A program made the translations under genes and the position numbers. Below the pieces are notes generated by a model that was not told the DNA's origin, searched no databases, and saw only the letters and a list, made by a program, of their open reading frames with translations. From contig CALJUX010000037.1 of the NCBI GenBank assembly GCA_937978655.1, positions 62,001 through 126,000 on the forward strand: 64,000 bases of DNA, written 5' to 3'. This DNA is from an uncultured Chromatiaceae bacterium (lineage in GTDB: Bacteria; Pseudomonadota; Gammaproteobacteria; Enterobacterales; Alteromonadaceae). Of the stretch, positions 16,866 to 24,979 are shown piece after piece. How positions within the stretch are numbered: the stretch's first letter is position 1; each line of letters starts with the position of its first letter.

Positions 16866-19800
16866 ATGAATCTGACCCGTGCAGCCTGCAAAAATCCTGC
16901 AGCTACTTTTGTGCTGGTATGCCTTATTTTGTTATTTGGCATCCTGGCATTTGTGAAGCTCCCTATTCAGCTCCTGCCGGATTTAGACCGGCCGCAAATT
17001 TTTATCAATAATGGCTGGCGGGCCGCTGCGCCACAGGAAATGGAAGCCACCATCATCGAGCCGCAGGAAAACACGCTGCGTAATGTGCCGGGTGTGGTTG
17101 AAGTTCAAAGTAATGTCGGTCAGGGCTATGGCTCTATTTCGCTGACCTTTGAAGTCGGTCAGGACATGCAGCGCGCCATGCTGGATGTGATTAATGCGCT
17201 GAATCAGGCGCCGCCACGGCCACGCGAAGCGCAGGAGCCGCAGATTAATGTTGGCAGCGGGCGTGGCAATGTGGCGTCTATTCTGATTAAACAAATGAAC
17301 CCGGCGGCTGGTGATGATTTTGGCCCTTATCTGAAGCTTATTCGCGACAACGTCGGGCCGCGGCTGCGGGCGATTTCCGGCGTCAGCAATGTGCAGCTGG
17401 CGTCGGATTTGCCGCGCGAACTGCATATCACTTTTGACCCATACAAAATGGCCGCACTTGGCATTGGTATTGAGCAGCTGCAAAGCAGCATCAGCCGCTC
17501 GGTCAATATGTCTGGTGGTTTTGCTGAAGTCGGCCGGCGCCAATATACAGTGCGCTTTGAAGGCCAGTTTGAGCCGGCGGATTATGCGCGGATGATTGTG
17601 TCTTATAACCAGGGCCGGCCGGTGTATTTGCAGGAAATTGCCGAAGTGGAACTCGGTTATCCGGAAATTAACGGCTTTACCAAACGCAACGGCCTGCCGG
17701 CGTATTATCTGACGCTGGAGCGCGGTGAAAACTCCAATACAGTCGCCATTTTAGACGAAGTGAATAAAGCCATTGTGGAGCTGAACCGCGACATTCTGGC
17801 GCCAAAACAGCTGGAGATGGAACTGAGTTTTGATGCTTCTATCCATATCCGCCGCGCCATCGCGCTGGTCAATTCCAATTTGTGGCTTGGTGTCGCGCTC
17901 AGTCTCGGCATTTTGTACATCTTCCTGCGCGGCTGGAAAGCCACGGCCTTGATTGGCCTGACCATTCCGGTCTGTCTGCTGATTGCTTTTGTGGTGCTGC
18001 AGGCGTTTGGCCGCAGCCTCAATGTGATTTCGCTGGCGGGCCTGGCTTTTGCCGTGGGCATGGTGCTGGATGCGGCTATTGTGGTGCAGGAAAATATCGT
18101 CCGGCTGATGCAGCAGGGGCTGGCGCTTGGCGCGGCGATTAAACTGGGTTGCCGGCAGGTCGGTGGCGCTTTGTTAGCCTCCACCGCCACCACAGTGGCG
18201 ATTTTCCTGCCGGTGCTTTATATGCAAGGTGTGGAAGGCCAGCTGTTTTATGATTTAGCCCTGACGCTGGCGGTGTCGATTTCCGCTTCGATGCTGGTTT
18301 CGCTGACCTTGTTACCAGTCTGTACCATGCTGTGGTTTAAACCGAGCGATATCAAACCAGATCCGCTGGCGGCAAAATGGGCGCAGCTGAGCCGTGGTGT
18401 GATGCGCCTCACCCAAGGCAGAATCCGTGCTGTCGGCTGGTCTTTGGCGTTAGTGCCAGGCGCTATGCTGCTGATGCTGCTGTTATTACCCAAAGCGGAT
18501 TTCCTGCCACAAGCCAATGGCGACGGCATTTTCACCGGTTTTACCCTGCCACCGGGCGGCAATATTAAAGTGATGGAGCAGGAAATTGGCCAGTTACTGG
18601 TAAAGCGCTTAAAGCCTTATTACGAGGACAAAAAGTATCCGGCGATCAAAGGCTACAACCTGTCGATGTTCTCGGCTTTTAATGTGTTGTTTGTTTATCC
18701 GGAAGATCCGCGTTCAGTTAACGATATGCTGACCTTGCTGCGCACCGAGATTTTAAAGGACCTGCCGGATACCGAATCCTTCAGCTTCCGCGCCAGTTTA
18801 CTCAATTTTGGCTTTAACTCCGGCCGCGAAATGTTTGTTGATTTTCAAGGGCCTGATACTGATTTTCTGATGGCGCAGGCCGCCGCCGCCAAAACGCTGA
18901 TTGAACAAAAATTACCGGGCGCTAATGTGCAGGCTGAACCGGGGCTGCAACAGAACCAGCCGGAACTGCGTATTTTGCCGGACGAACATAATATTGCTCA
19001 GGCCGGCGTCGACCGCTTTTCAGTCGCGACCGCGATCCGGGCTGTAACCGACGGCATTTATGTCGGTGAGCAGTTTGATGGCAACGAGCGGATGGACATT
19101 ATTCTGCGCGCGCCGACCTGGGACAACCCGGAGCAGTTACAGGCCACGCCGATCTTCACCCAACAGGCCGGTGTGCAAACGCTGGGGCAGCTGACACAAA
19201 TGCAGCGTACTGTCGGCCCTACCACGTTACTGCGCGTCAACGGCCTGCGCACGGTCAGCCTGCAGGTCTCGCCGCCTGCGACGATGGCGCTGGAAGATGT
19301 GGTCAATGTGCTGCAACAGGACATAGTCCAGCCGCTGCGTAACAAACATGGCAACGATATGACAGTACAATTTCGCGGCAGCGCTGACCGGCTGGAAAAA
19401 GCCATGCAGGCAATGCTGGCCAACTTTGTGGTGGCGGTGCTGATCCTGTTTTTACTGATGGCGGCTTTGTTTAAGTCCGCACGCGACAGTCTGCTGGTGT
19501 TGCTGACGATGCCAATGGCGCTGGCTGGTGGCGTGCTTGGGCTTAAATTGCTGAATTTGTTTGTGTTCCAGTCGCTGGATTTACTGACGATGATTGGTTT
19601 TATCATTCTGCTGGGCTTAGTCGTCAACAACGCCATTTTGCTGGTGGAGCAATATCGCCAGTCGCTGGCGCTTGGGTTGGCGCAGCTGGAGGCCATTGAA
19701 TTTGCGGTGCAAATTCGGGCAAGGCCGATTTTTATGAGTACCTTAACCAGTATTTTTGGCATGTTGCCGCTGGCGCTGATCCCGGGCGTTGGCACCGAGA

Positions 19801-19952
19801 TTTATCGCGGTCTGGCTATCGTGATTGTCGGTGGTATGACGTTTAGCATGTTGTTCAGTCTGATTTTAGTGCCTGCGATGTTGCAGGCCTTGCCGGCCAA
19901 ACGCCGGGAAAAACCTGTTTATGTTACCGAGGTCGCCCATGAAATTGCCTGA
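16866..19952 (+). CDS. RND-family efflux permease (HAE1-like)
   Basis: A 1028-residue inner-membrane resistance-nodulation-division transporter, with the usual duplicated layout: TM1 near residue 12-30, a large periplasmic loop, TM2-6 (about 335-535), a second loop and TM8-12 (about 855-1010). It should export small molecules using the proton gradient. The proton-relay residues differ from AcrB: TM4 reads MVLDAAIVVQEN (Asp402, then Ala403 where AcrB has Asp408), and TM10 reads LVVNNAILLVE (Asn921 where AcrB has Lys940). Related RND branches show similar changes. It overlaps the adaptor gene by 14 bases; permease-before-adaptor is the less common order. No outer-membrane channel or regulator gene is adjacent. 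Confidence 0.92.
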   Translation: MNLTRAACKNPAATFVLVCLILLFGILAFVKLPIQLLPDLDRPQIFINNGWRAAAPQEMEATIIEPQENTLRNVPGVVEVQSNVGQGYGSISLTFEVGQDMQRAMLDVINALNQAPPRPREAQEPQINVGSGRGNVASILIKQMNPAAGDDFGPYLKLIRDNVGPRLRAISGVSNVQLASDLPRELHITFDPYKMAALGIGIEQLQSSISRSVNMSGGFAEVGRRQYTVRFEGQFEPADYARMIVSYNQGRPVYLQEIAEVELGYPEINGFTKRNGLPAYYLTLERGENSNTVAILDEVNKAIVELNRDILAPKQLEMELSFDASIHIRRAIALVNSNLWLGVALSLGILYIFLRGWKATALIGLTIPVCLLIAFVVLQAFGRSLNVISLAGLAFAVGMVLDAAIVVQENIVRLMQQGLALGAAIKLGCRQVGGALLASTATTVAIFLPVLYMQGVEGQLFYDLALTLAVSISASMLVSLTLLPVCTMLWFKPSDIKPDPLAAKWAQLSRGVMRLTQGRIRAVGWSLALVPGAMLLMLLLLPKADFLPQANGDGIFTGFTLPPGGNIKVMEQEIGQLLVKRLKPYYEDKKYPAIKGYNLSMFSAFNVLFVYPEDPRSVNDMLTLLRTEILKDLPDTESFSFRASLLNFGFNSGREMFVDFQGPDTDFLMAQAAAAKTLIEQKLPGANVQAEPGLQQNQPELRILPDEHNIAQAGVDRFSVATAIRAVTDGIYVGEQFDGNERMDIILRAPTWDNPEQLQATPIFTQQAGVQTLGQLTQMQRTVGPTTLLRVNGLRTVSLQVSPPATMALEDVVNVLQQDIVQPLRNKHGNDMTVQFRGSADRLEKAMQAMLANFVVAVLILFLLMAALFKSARDSLLVLLTMPMALAGGVLGLKLLNLFVFQSLDLLTMIGFIILLGLVVNNAILLVEQYRQSLALGLAQLEAIEFAVQIRARPIFMSTLTSIFGMLPLALIPGVGTEIYRGLAIVIVGGMTFSMLFSLILVPAMLQALPAKRREKPVYVTEVAHEIA

Positions 19953-21045
19953 AAAGAAATTACTGCTCAATCTGCTGTTTGGCATTGTGCTGACAGCACC
20001 TGGCCTTGTTGCCTTCGGCGTGCACGCACAGGAGCAGACACCGGCCCGGGTGGTCAGCACCGCGCCGGTGCGGACCATGCAGATAGCGCCGACCATGATG
20101 GTGTCCGGTCAGGTGCAAAGTAAATATCAGTCGAATTTAAGCACCGGTGTCGATGGCCGGCTCGACTGGATAGCAGAGCCCGGTCAGCAGGTAAAGGCCG
20201 GTGAAGTGCTGGCCCGGCTGGATTTAAAACCCTTGCAGCTGCGCGCCGCAGAACTGCAGGCACAGCTGAAACGGGCGCAAATTCAGTCGCTGCGGCTTGA
20301 CAAAGAACTGGTGCGTCAGCGCAGTTTGCTCAGTAAAGCGCTGGTGTCGCAGACGCTGGTCGATCAAACCCAGGCCGAAGCGGATCTGGCACGCGCCGAC
20401 ATCGAACTGAGTCAGGCATCTTTAGCGCAACTGCAGGATCAGCTCAGTCGGGCTGAGCTAAAAGCACCTTTTGCCGGTGTGGTCAGTCAGCGCTTTCATC
20501 AGCTTGGCGAAGAGATCAGCCGCAGTGCGCCTTTGTTGCAGCTGGTCAATCTGGATCAGCTGGAAGTACGGATCTATGCGCCGCTGCAATATGCGCCATT
20601 TGTGCAGCCGGGCCAGCAGGTCAGCGTGTTTGATCAACAAGGACAACGTTCGCTGAAAGTAGTGTCGATCATTCCGGTATCGGACAGTCGTTCACAAACT
20701 TTTGAAGTGCGGCTGCAGGCCAAAGACAATGGCTTTCAGGTCGGTCAGCTGGTCAGTGTGGGTATTCCAACTGCAGTGGCAAAAGAAAGTCTGGTGATCC
20801 ACCGCGATGCGCTGGTGCTGGCGCAAACCCAACATTCGGTGTTCCGGGTGGCCGCCAATAAAGCGCAGCAGGTTAAAGTGGCTTTAGGTCAGGGCCAGGG
20901 CGAATGGTTGCAGGTTGAAGGCGAACTGCACAGTGGTGACCAGCTGGTGGTGCGCGGCGCCGATACGCTGACCGATGGCGCCGCAGTGCGGGTACTCAGT
21001 GCTGACGAATTTAAACTGACCGGCAGCCGCGCCGGCGTGCAATAA
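19939..21045 (+). CDS. RND efflux periplasmic adaptor (membrane fusion protein)
   Basis: A 368-residue HlyD/AcrA-type adaptor that links the RND permease to an outer-membrane channel. It has an N-terminal hydrophobic anchor or signal (ends near AQEQTP), a lipoyl-like half (GRLDWIAEPGQQVKAGEVLARL), an alpha-helical hairpin (about 90-160), the second lipoyl half (LKAPFAGVVSQRFHQLGEEI) and a beta-barrel domain. The start at 19939 is chosen over the in-frame ATG at 19921 because GAGG lies 5-8 bases upstream. It overlaps the permease gene end, so the two are translationally linked. Its partner is probably a TolC-type protein encoded elsewhere. Confidence 0.9.
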   Translation: MKLPEKKLLLNLLFGIVLTAPGLVAFGVHAQEQTPARVVSTAPVRTMQIAPTMMVSGQVQSKYQSNLSTGVDGRLDWIAEPGQQVKAGEVLARLDLKPLQLRAAELQAQLKRAQIQSLRLDKELVRQRSLLSKALVSQTLVDQTQAEADLARADIELSQASLAQLQDQLSRAELKAPFAGVVSQRFHQLGEEISRSAPLLQLVNLDQLEVRIYAPLQYAPFVQPGQQVSVFDQQGQRSLKVVSIIPVSDSRSQTFEVRLQAKDNGFQVGQLVSVGIPTAVAKESLVIHRDALVLAQTQHSVFRVAANKAQQVKVALGQGQGEWLQVEGELHSGDQLVVRGADTLTDGAAVRVLSADEFKLTGSRAGVQ

Positions 21046-21436
21046 CCCGATTCTTGTACATACCATGACGCCGGATCGTCGGTAGCGGCAAGCGCAGCCC
21101 GCTGGCCACCGCGTACTGGCCATCACGTGGCGTGCATCACAGGATGCCGCTATTGCATATCAGGCACTGAGTAACGATCCCCTCGTGCCAGCCATCGTTG
21201 CGTCTTTAACCAATCCCTACAGATGGCTGGACAGCCATCTGCTCTGTCGTGGTCAGCCGTTTTATTCCATTTGGTTACGCGGTACTTTTCAGCATTGATC
21301 TGCCGATCAGTGGTTTTTTCTCCCACTTTCTCCCCCTTTTTTCCCACCTTGGCCGCAAGCCGCATTTTTATTGGATCTTATTCGATCGATCCAATGGGGT
21401 TTCGCCTTGACAATGCGGAATTTGACGCCCTAAACT
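21046..21436. other. Intergenic stretch upstream of the dcw cluster
   Basis: No convincing gene is seen; open frames here lack ribosome sites and family resemblance. It holds a perfect 9-base inverted repeat (CAGATGGCT 21220-21228 / AGCCATCTG 21233-21241), a reverse-strand cluster of GTGGG-like boxes (21322-21347), an ATTGGATC/GATCCAAT inverted repeat (21370-21377 and 21388-21395) and the mraZ promoter at its right end. Confidence 0.6.
21407..21436 (+). promoter_or_regulatory. mraZ (dcw cluster) sigma-70 promoter
   Basis: TTGACA at 21407-21412 and TAAACT at 21431-21436 with an 18-base spacer. The expected transcript start near 21443 falls just at the first MraZ-type repeat, giving a leader of about 65 bases before mraZ. 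An inverted repeat (21370-21395) lies directly upstream. Confidence 0.75.
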
Positions 21437-21442
21437 GTGACA

Positions 21443-21470
21443 TTGTGGAAGATTGTGGGTCAGTGTGGAT
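21443..21470 (+). promoter_or_regulatory. MraZ operator repeats
   Basis: Three GTGG repeats (21445, 21455, 21465), each starting exactly 10 bases apart (TTGTGGA, TTGTGGG, GTGTGGA). This matches the known MraZ site of GTGGG-type repeats with 10-base periodicity downstream of its own promoter. Further GTGGG words at 21496 and 21516 flank the mraZ start codon on the same strand. MraZ is expected to repress its operon here. Confidence 0.75.
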
Positions 21471-21508
21471 CTTCTACGGATCAAATAATAACCAAGTGGG
21501 ATCAATTC

Positions 21509-21979
21509 ATGTTTCGTGGGTCTTTTGCTCTGAGCCTGGACGACAAGGGACGGTTAACGCTGCCAACGCGTTACCGCGACCTGTTGTTATCCGACGCCAG
21601 CGGCCAATTGATCTGTACGATTGACCATAAAGATCCCTGCCTGCTGCTGTATCCGTTATCCGAATGGGAAGAAATCGAAGAAAAGCTGAAACGGCTGTCG
21701 AGCTTTAACCCACAGGAACAACGCTTAAAACGCTTGTTATTAGGCCATGCCACCGACTGTGACATGGACAAAAATGGCCGCATTCTGCTGCCGGCCACGC
21801 TGCGTTCACACGCGCACTTAAGCAAAGGCCTGCGACTGGTGGGGCAACTGAACAAATTTGAGATCTGGGATGAAGAGACCTGGCATCAGCGCGTAGCTGA
21901 AGACATGGCCGCTGAACAGGAACTTGCCCAGACCGGTGATGCCGGGCTGTCTGAACGTTTAATGGATTTGTCCTTATGA
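21509..21979 (+). CDS. mraZ: Transcriptional regulator MraZ
   Basis: A 156-residue DNA-binding protein with two AbrB-like (SpoVT-AbrB) halves. It forms a ring-like oligomer and represses the dcw cluster. The start FRGSFALSLDDKGRLTLPTR and the second repeat CDMDKNGRILLPATLR carry the conserved DxKGR/DxxGR turns. The ATG at 21509 is chosen because it gives the canonical N terminus, although the frame is open from 21437. It is the first gene of the cluster, ends in an ATGA overlap with rsmH and is preceded by its own operator repeats. Confidence 0.97.
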   Translation: MFRGSFALSLDDKGRLTLPTRYRDLLLSDASGQLICTIDHKDPCLLLYPLSEWEEIEEKLKRLSSFNPQEQRLKRLLLGHATDCDMDKNGRILLPATLRSHAHLSKGLRLVGQLNKFEIWDEETWHQRVAEDMAAEQELAQTGDAGLSERLMDLSL

Positions 21980-22932
21980 ACCAGCCCGCACACATTTCAG
22001 TCTTGTTAACCGAGACCATCGAAGGCCTCGCCATTCGGCCAGACGGCATTTATGTCGACGGTACTTTTGGCAGGGGAGGGCATAGCCGCGTCGTGTTAAG
22101 CCAGCTCGGTCCACAAGGCCGTTTGTTTGCTATTGACCGTGATCCTGCCGCTATCGCTGCAGCTGCCGCCGATGAATTCGCCAAAGATGCCCGTTTTCAT
22201 ATCAGCCATTGTGCTTTTGCTGCGCTTGCCACAGTGGCGGCAGAGCAACAAATCACCGGTCAGGTTGACGGCATTTTATTGGATCTGGGCGTGTCGTCGC
22301 CGCAACTGGATGACGCCGAACGCGGTTTTAGTTTTATGCGTGACGGCCCACTGGATATGCGGATGGACCCGACGTCGGGCATTTCAGCAGCGGACTGGCT
22401 GGCCAAAGCCGATGTTGAAGACATCACTTTTGTGCTGCGCGAATACGGTGAAGAGAAATTTGCCTGGAAAATCGCCAACGCCATTGTTGAAGCACGTGCC
22501 ACTGAGCCTTTTACCCGCACTGCGCAGCTGGCTGCGTTGATTTCCCGCGTGGTACCAAAAAGTTTTAAAGAGAAAAAACATCCGGCCACCCGCAGTTTTC
22601 AGGGCATCCGCATTTATATCAACAGCGAACTGGAGCAGGTGAATCAGGCGCTGGAAGCGGCGTTAACGGTATTAAAACCTGGCGGCCGTCTTGCCGTGAT
22701 TAGCTTCCATTCACTGGAAGACCGGCTGGTGAAACAGTTTATGCGCAAACACAGCAAACCGGCGCAACTGCCCAAAGGCATTGTGCTGACTGAAGCGCAG
22801 ATGCGACAGGATTTAGCTCTGAAGCTGATTGGTAAAGCCATGATGCCGTCGGACGCCGAGCTGGCGCTGAACCCGCGTTCCCGCAGCGCGGTGTTGCGTG
22901 TTGCCGAACGGATGGGGAGTCACAAGGCATGA
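21976..22932 (+). CDS. rsmH: 16S rRNA (cytosine1402-N4)-methyltransferase RsmH
   Basis: A 318-residue SAM-dependent methyltransferase acting on the base of C1402 of 16S rRNA, the same nucleotide whose ribose RsmI (12600-13454) modifies. Motifs seen: HISVLLTETIEGL at the N terminus, the SAM loop YVDGTFGRGGHSRVVL, LLDLGVSSPQLD, the flexible RGFSFMRDGPLDMRMD and the C-terminal SFHSLEDRLVKQFM. Length is typical (E. coli 313). It is joined to mraZ and to ftsL by 4-base ATGA overlaps. Confidence 0.98.
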   Translation: MNQPAHISVLLTETIEGLAIRPDGIYVDGTFGRGGHSRVVLSQLGPQGRLFAIDRDPAAIAAAAADEFAKDARFHISHCAFAALATVAAEQQITGQVDGILLDLGVSSPQLDDAERGFSFMRDGPLDMRMDPTSGISAADWLAKADVEDITFVLREYGEEKFAWKIANAIVEARATEPFTRTAQLAALISRVVPKSFKEKKHPATRSFQGIRIYINSELEQVNQALEAALTVLKPGGRLAVISFHSLEDRLVKQFMRKHSKPAQLPKGIVLTEAQMRQDLALKLIGKAMMPSDAELALNPRSRSAVLRVAERMGSHKA

Positions 22933-23237
22933 GTGCTATCCGGCTGAACCGGCTGATTTTACAGGATTTAGGTCAGCACAAGCTGGTGATCCTGTTGCTG
23001 GTTGGTGCTATGGGCTCGGCACTGGCGGTGATTGAGCTGACCCATATGAACCGGCAGCTGACTATCAGCCAGGACAAGTTATTTCAACAAAGAGATGCGC
23101 TGGATATGGAATGGCGCAATTTATTGGTCGAACAGCGTGCGTTGTCTGAACACAGCCGCGTTGAAGAGCTGGCAAAGAAACAGCTGCTGATGGTTCGTCC
23201 GCTTGGACAGCAAGATATAGTGGTGGATGAACCATGA
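22929..23237 (+). CDS. ftsL: Cell division protein FtsL
   Basis: A 102-residue bitopic division protein that joins FtsB and FtsQ in the divisome and activates FtsWI. A short cytoplasmic N terminus is followed by a membrane segment (about residues 18-37, LVILLLVGAMGSALAVIELT) and a periplasmic coiled coil (about 40-90, with LTISQDKLFQQRDALDMEW). The sequence is weakly conserved in the family, so the call rests on length, topology and position between rsmH and ftsI. ATGA overlaps occur on both sides. Confidence 0.92.
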   Translation: MSAIRLNRLILQDLGQHKLVILLLVGAMGSALAVIELTHMNRQLTISQDKLFQQRDALDMEWRNLLVEQRALSEHSRVEELAKKQLLMVRPLGQQDIVVDEP

Positions 23238-24979
23238 GAAAAAGCACAGGCCGTCAGGCCAAAAGCCGTAAACAACCGACCCTGATCAGCTGGCGGTTTG
23301 CTTTTGTCGTGATGACATTGTCTACCATCTTTGTTGGCTTAATCGCCCGCGCAGCCTATCTGCAAGTGATTGAACCGGACAAACTGATCGCGCAGGGCGA
23401 CTTACGTTCACTGCGGGTCAAATCGGATGAAGTGCTGCGTGGCATGATCACGGATCGCAACGGCGAAGAGCTGGCGGTCAGTGTGCCGGTTGAATCTATT
23501 TATGCCGACTCCAAAATGGTGATTGAAGCCGGCGCCAATAAAGATCAGCGCCGCTGGCACGCCTTAGCGGAAATGCTGCAAATGACACCGGAAGCGCTGA
23601 GTAAAAAAATCGCCTCGGACAAGAAAAAACGTTATGTCTACCTGCAACGTCAGGCCAGCCCGGCCACAGTGGATTACATCCGCAAATTAAAAGTGCCGGG
23701 TGTGTACTTCAAACAAGAATCCAAACGTTATTACCCGGCTGGTGAAGTCACTGCCCACATTCTTGGCTTTACCAACGTCGACGATCACGGTGTGGAAGGT
23801 GTTGAGCGCCAGTACGACAGTATTTTAAAAGGCACACCAGGGCGCAAGCTGGTGCGCAAAGACGCCAAAGGCCGTGAAATTGAAGTGCTGGAGCAAGAAG
23901 AAGCAACCGCATCGCGTAACCTGCAGTTGTCCATTGATCAGCGTATTCAGGCGGTGGCTTATCGTGAGCTGAAAAAAGCCGTACTGACCTTTGGTGCCGC
24001 GTCTGGCTCACTGGTGCTGGTGGATGTGCATACCGGTGAAGTGCTGGCGATGGTCAACAGCCCGTCTTATAACCCGAATAACCGGAAAAATACCGCGGTG
24101 CACCGCTTCCGCAACCGCGCTATTACCGACACTTTTGAACCGGGTTCAACCATTAAACCACTGCCAGTGCTGGCGGCGCTGGAGAACGGTACCGCCAATA
24201 TGAATACGGTGATTTCGACCGGCTATGGCGCCATTATGGTCGGCGGGCGTCGGGTGCAGGACACTAATGGCTATGGCGATCTGGATTTGACCGGCGTGAT
24301 GCGTAAGTCGTCAAACATTGGTGTCACCAAGCTGGCACTTGGCATGCCGCATGAAGATTTGCTTGATATGTATTACAGCATGGGCATCGGGTCGGAAACT
24401 GGCCTGGGCCTGATTGGTGAAAGCAGTGGCATGCTGCGGGAGCGGGCGCGCTGGTCAGATCACGAACGGGCGACTTTGTCGTTTGGTTATGGTCTGTCGG
24501 TTACAGCTGTGCAGCTGGCGAAGATGTACTCTGCTATTGCCAACGGCGGTGTGGTACGGCCACTGACGTTATTAAAAACTGAGCAGCCACCGGCCGGCAA
24601 ACAAGTAGTATCTGAGCAATATGCCGACGCTATGGTGGAAATGCTGGAGCAGGTCACCGAAAAAGGCGGTACGGCCACCAAAGCCAGAGTCGCCGGCTAC
24701 CGGGTAGGCGGTAAAACAGGCACGGCGAAAAAAGCCGTGGCCGGTGGTTATGGCAACGATTATATCGGCTCCTTTGCCGGGATCGGGCCAATCTCCAGCC
24801 CACGCCTGGCCTGTGTGGTGATTATTAATGAACCGAGCGGTGATTATTATTACGGCGGTGAAGTGGCGGCCCCGGTGTTCAGCACCGTGATGGGGGCAGC
24901 AATGCAACTGTTGAATTTACCACCAGACGGCAATGACAGCCGTATTACCAAGGTGACCGGAGGTCCCGATGCAGGTTAA
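23234..24979 (+). CDS. ftsI: Septal peptidoglycan transpeptidase FtsI (PBP3)
   Basis: A 581-residue class B penicillin-binding protein that cross-links septal peptidoglycan together with FtsW. It has a membrane anchor at about residues 22-44 and a PBP dimerisation domain (about 60-215). The transpeptidase domain has STIK with catalytic Ser305, SSN at 359-361 and KTGT at 494-497, all intact. Length equals the E. coli protein (588) closely. It overlaps ftsL by ATGA and murE by 11 bases. Confidence 0.98.
   Translation: MRKSTGRQAKSRKQPTLISWRFAFVVMTLSTIFVGLIARAAYLQVIEPDKLIAQGDLRSLRVKSDEVLRGMITDRNGEELAVSVPVESIYADSKMVIEAGANKDQRRWHALAEMLQMTPEALSKKIASDKKKRYVYLQRQASPATVDYIRKLKVPGVYFKQESKRYYPAGEVTAHILGFTNVDDHGVEGVERQYDSILKGTPGRKLVRKDAKGREIEVLEQEEATASRNLQLSIDQRIQAVAYRELKKAVLTFGAASGSLVLVDVHTGEVLAMVNSPSYNPNNRKNTAVHRFRNRAITDTFEPGSTIKPLPVLAALENGTANMNTVISTGYGAIMVGGRRVQDTNGYGDLDLTGVMRKSSNIGVTKLALGMPHEDLLDMYYSMGIGSETGLGLIGESSGMLRERARWSDHERATLSFGYGLSVTAVQLAKMYSAIANGGVVRPLTLLKTEQPPAGKQVVSEQYADAMVEMLEQVTEKGGTATKARVAGYRVGGKTGTAKKAVAGGYGNDYIGSFAGIGPISSPRLACVVIINEPSGDYYYGGEVAAPVFSTVMGAAMQLLNLPPDGNDSRITKVTGGPDAG

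Noticed and set aside
17705..18193. 162-codon minus-strand open frame inside the RND permease
   Set aside because: Antisense to a conserved transporter gene, with no domain resemblance.
21223..21508. Open frame or N-terminal extension before mraZ
   Set aside because: Covers the promoter and operator repeats; MraZ normally starts at the ATG at 21509.
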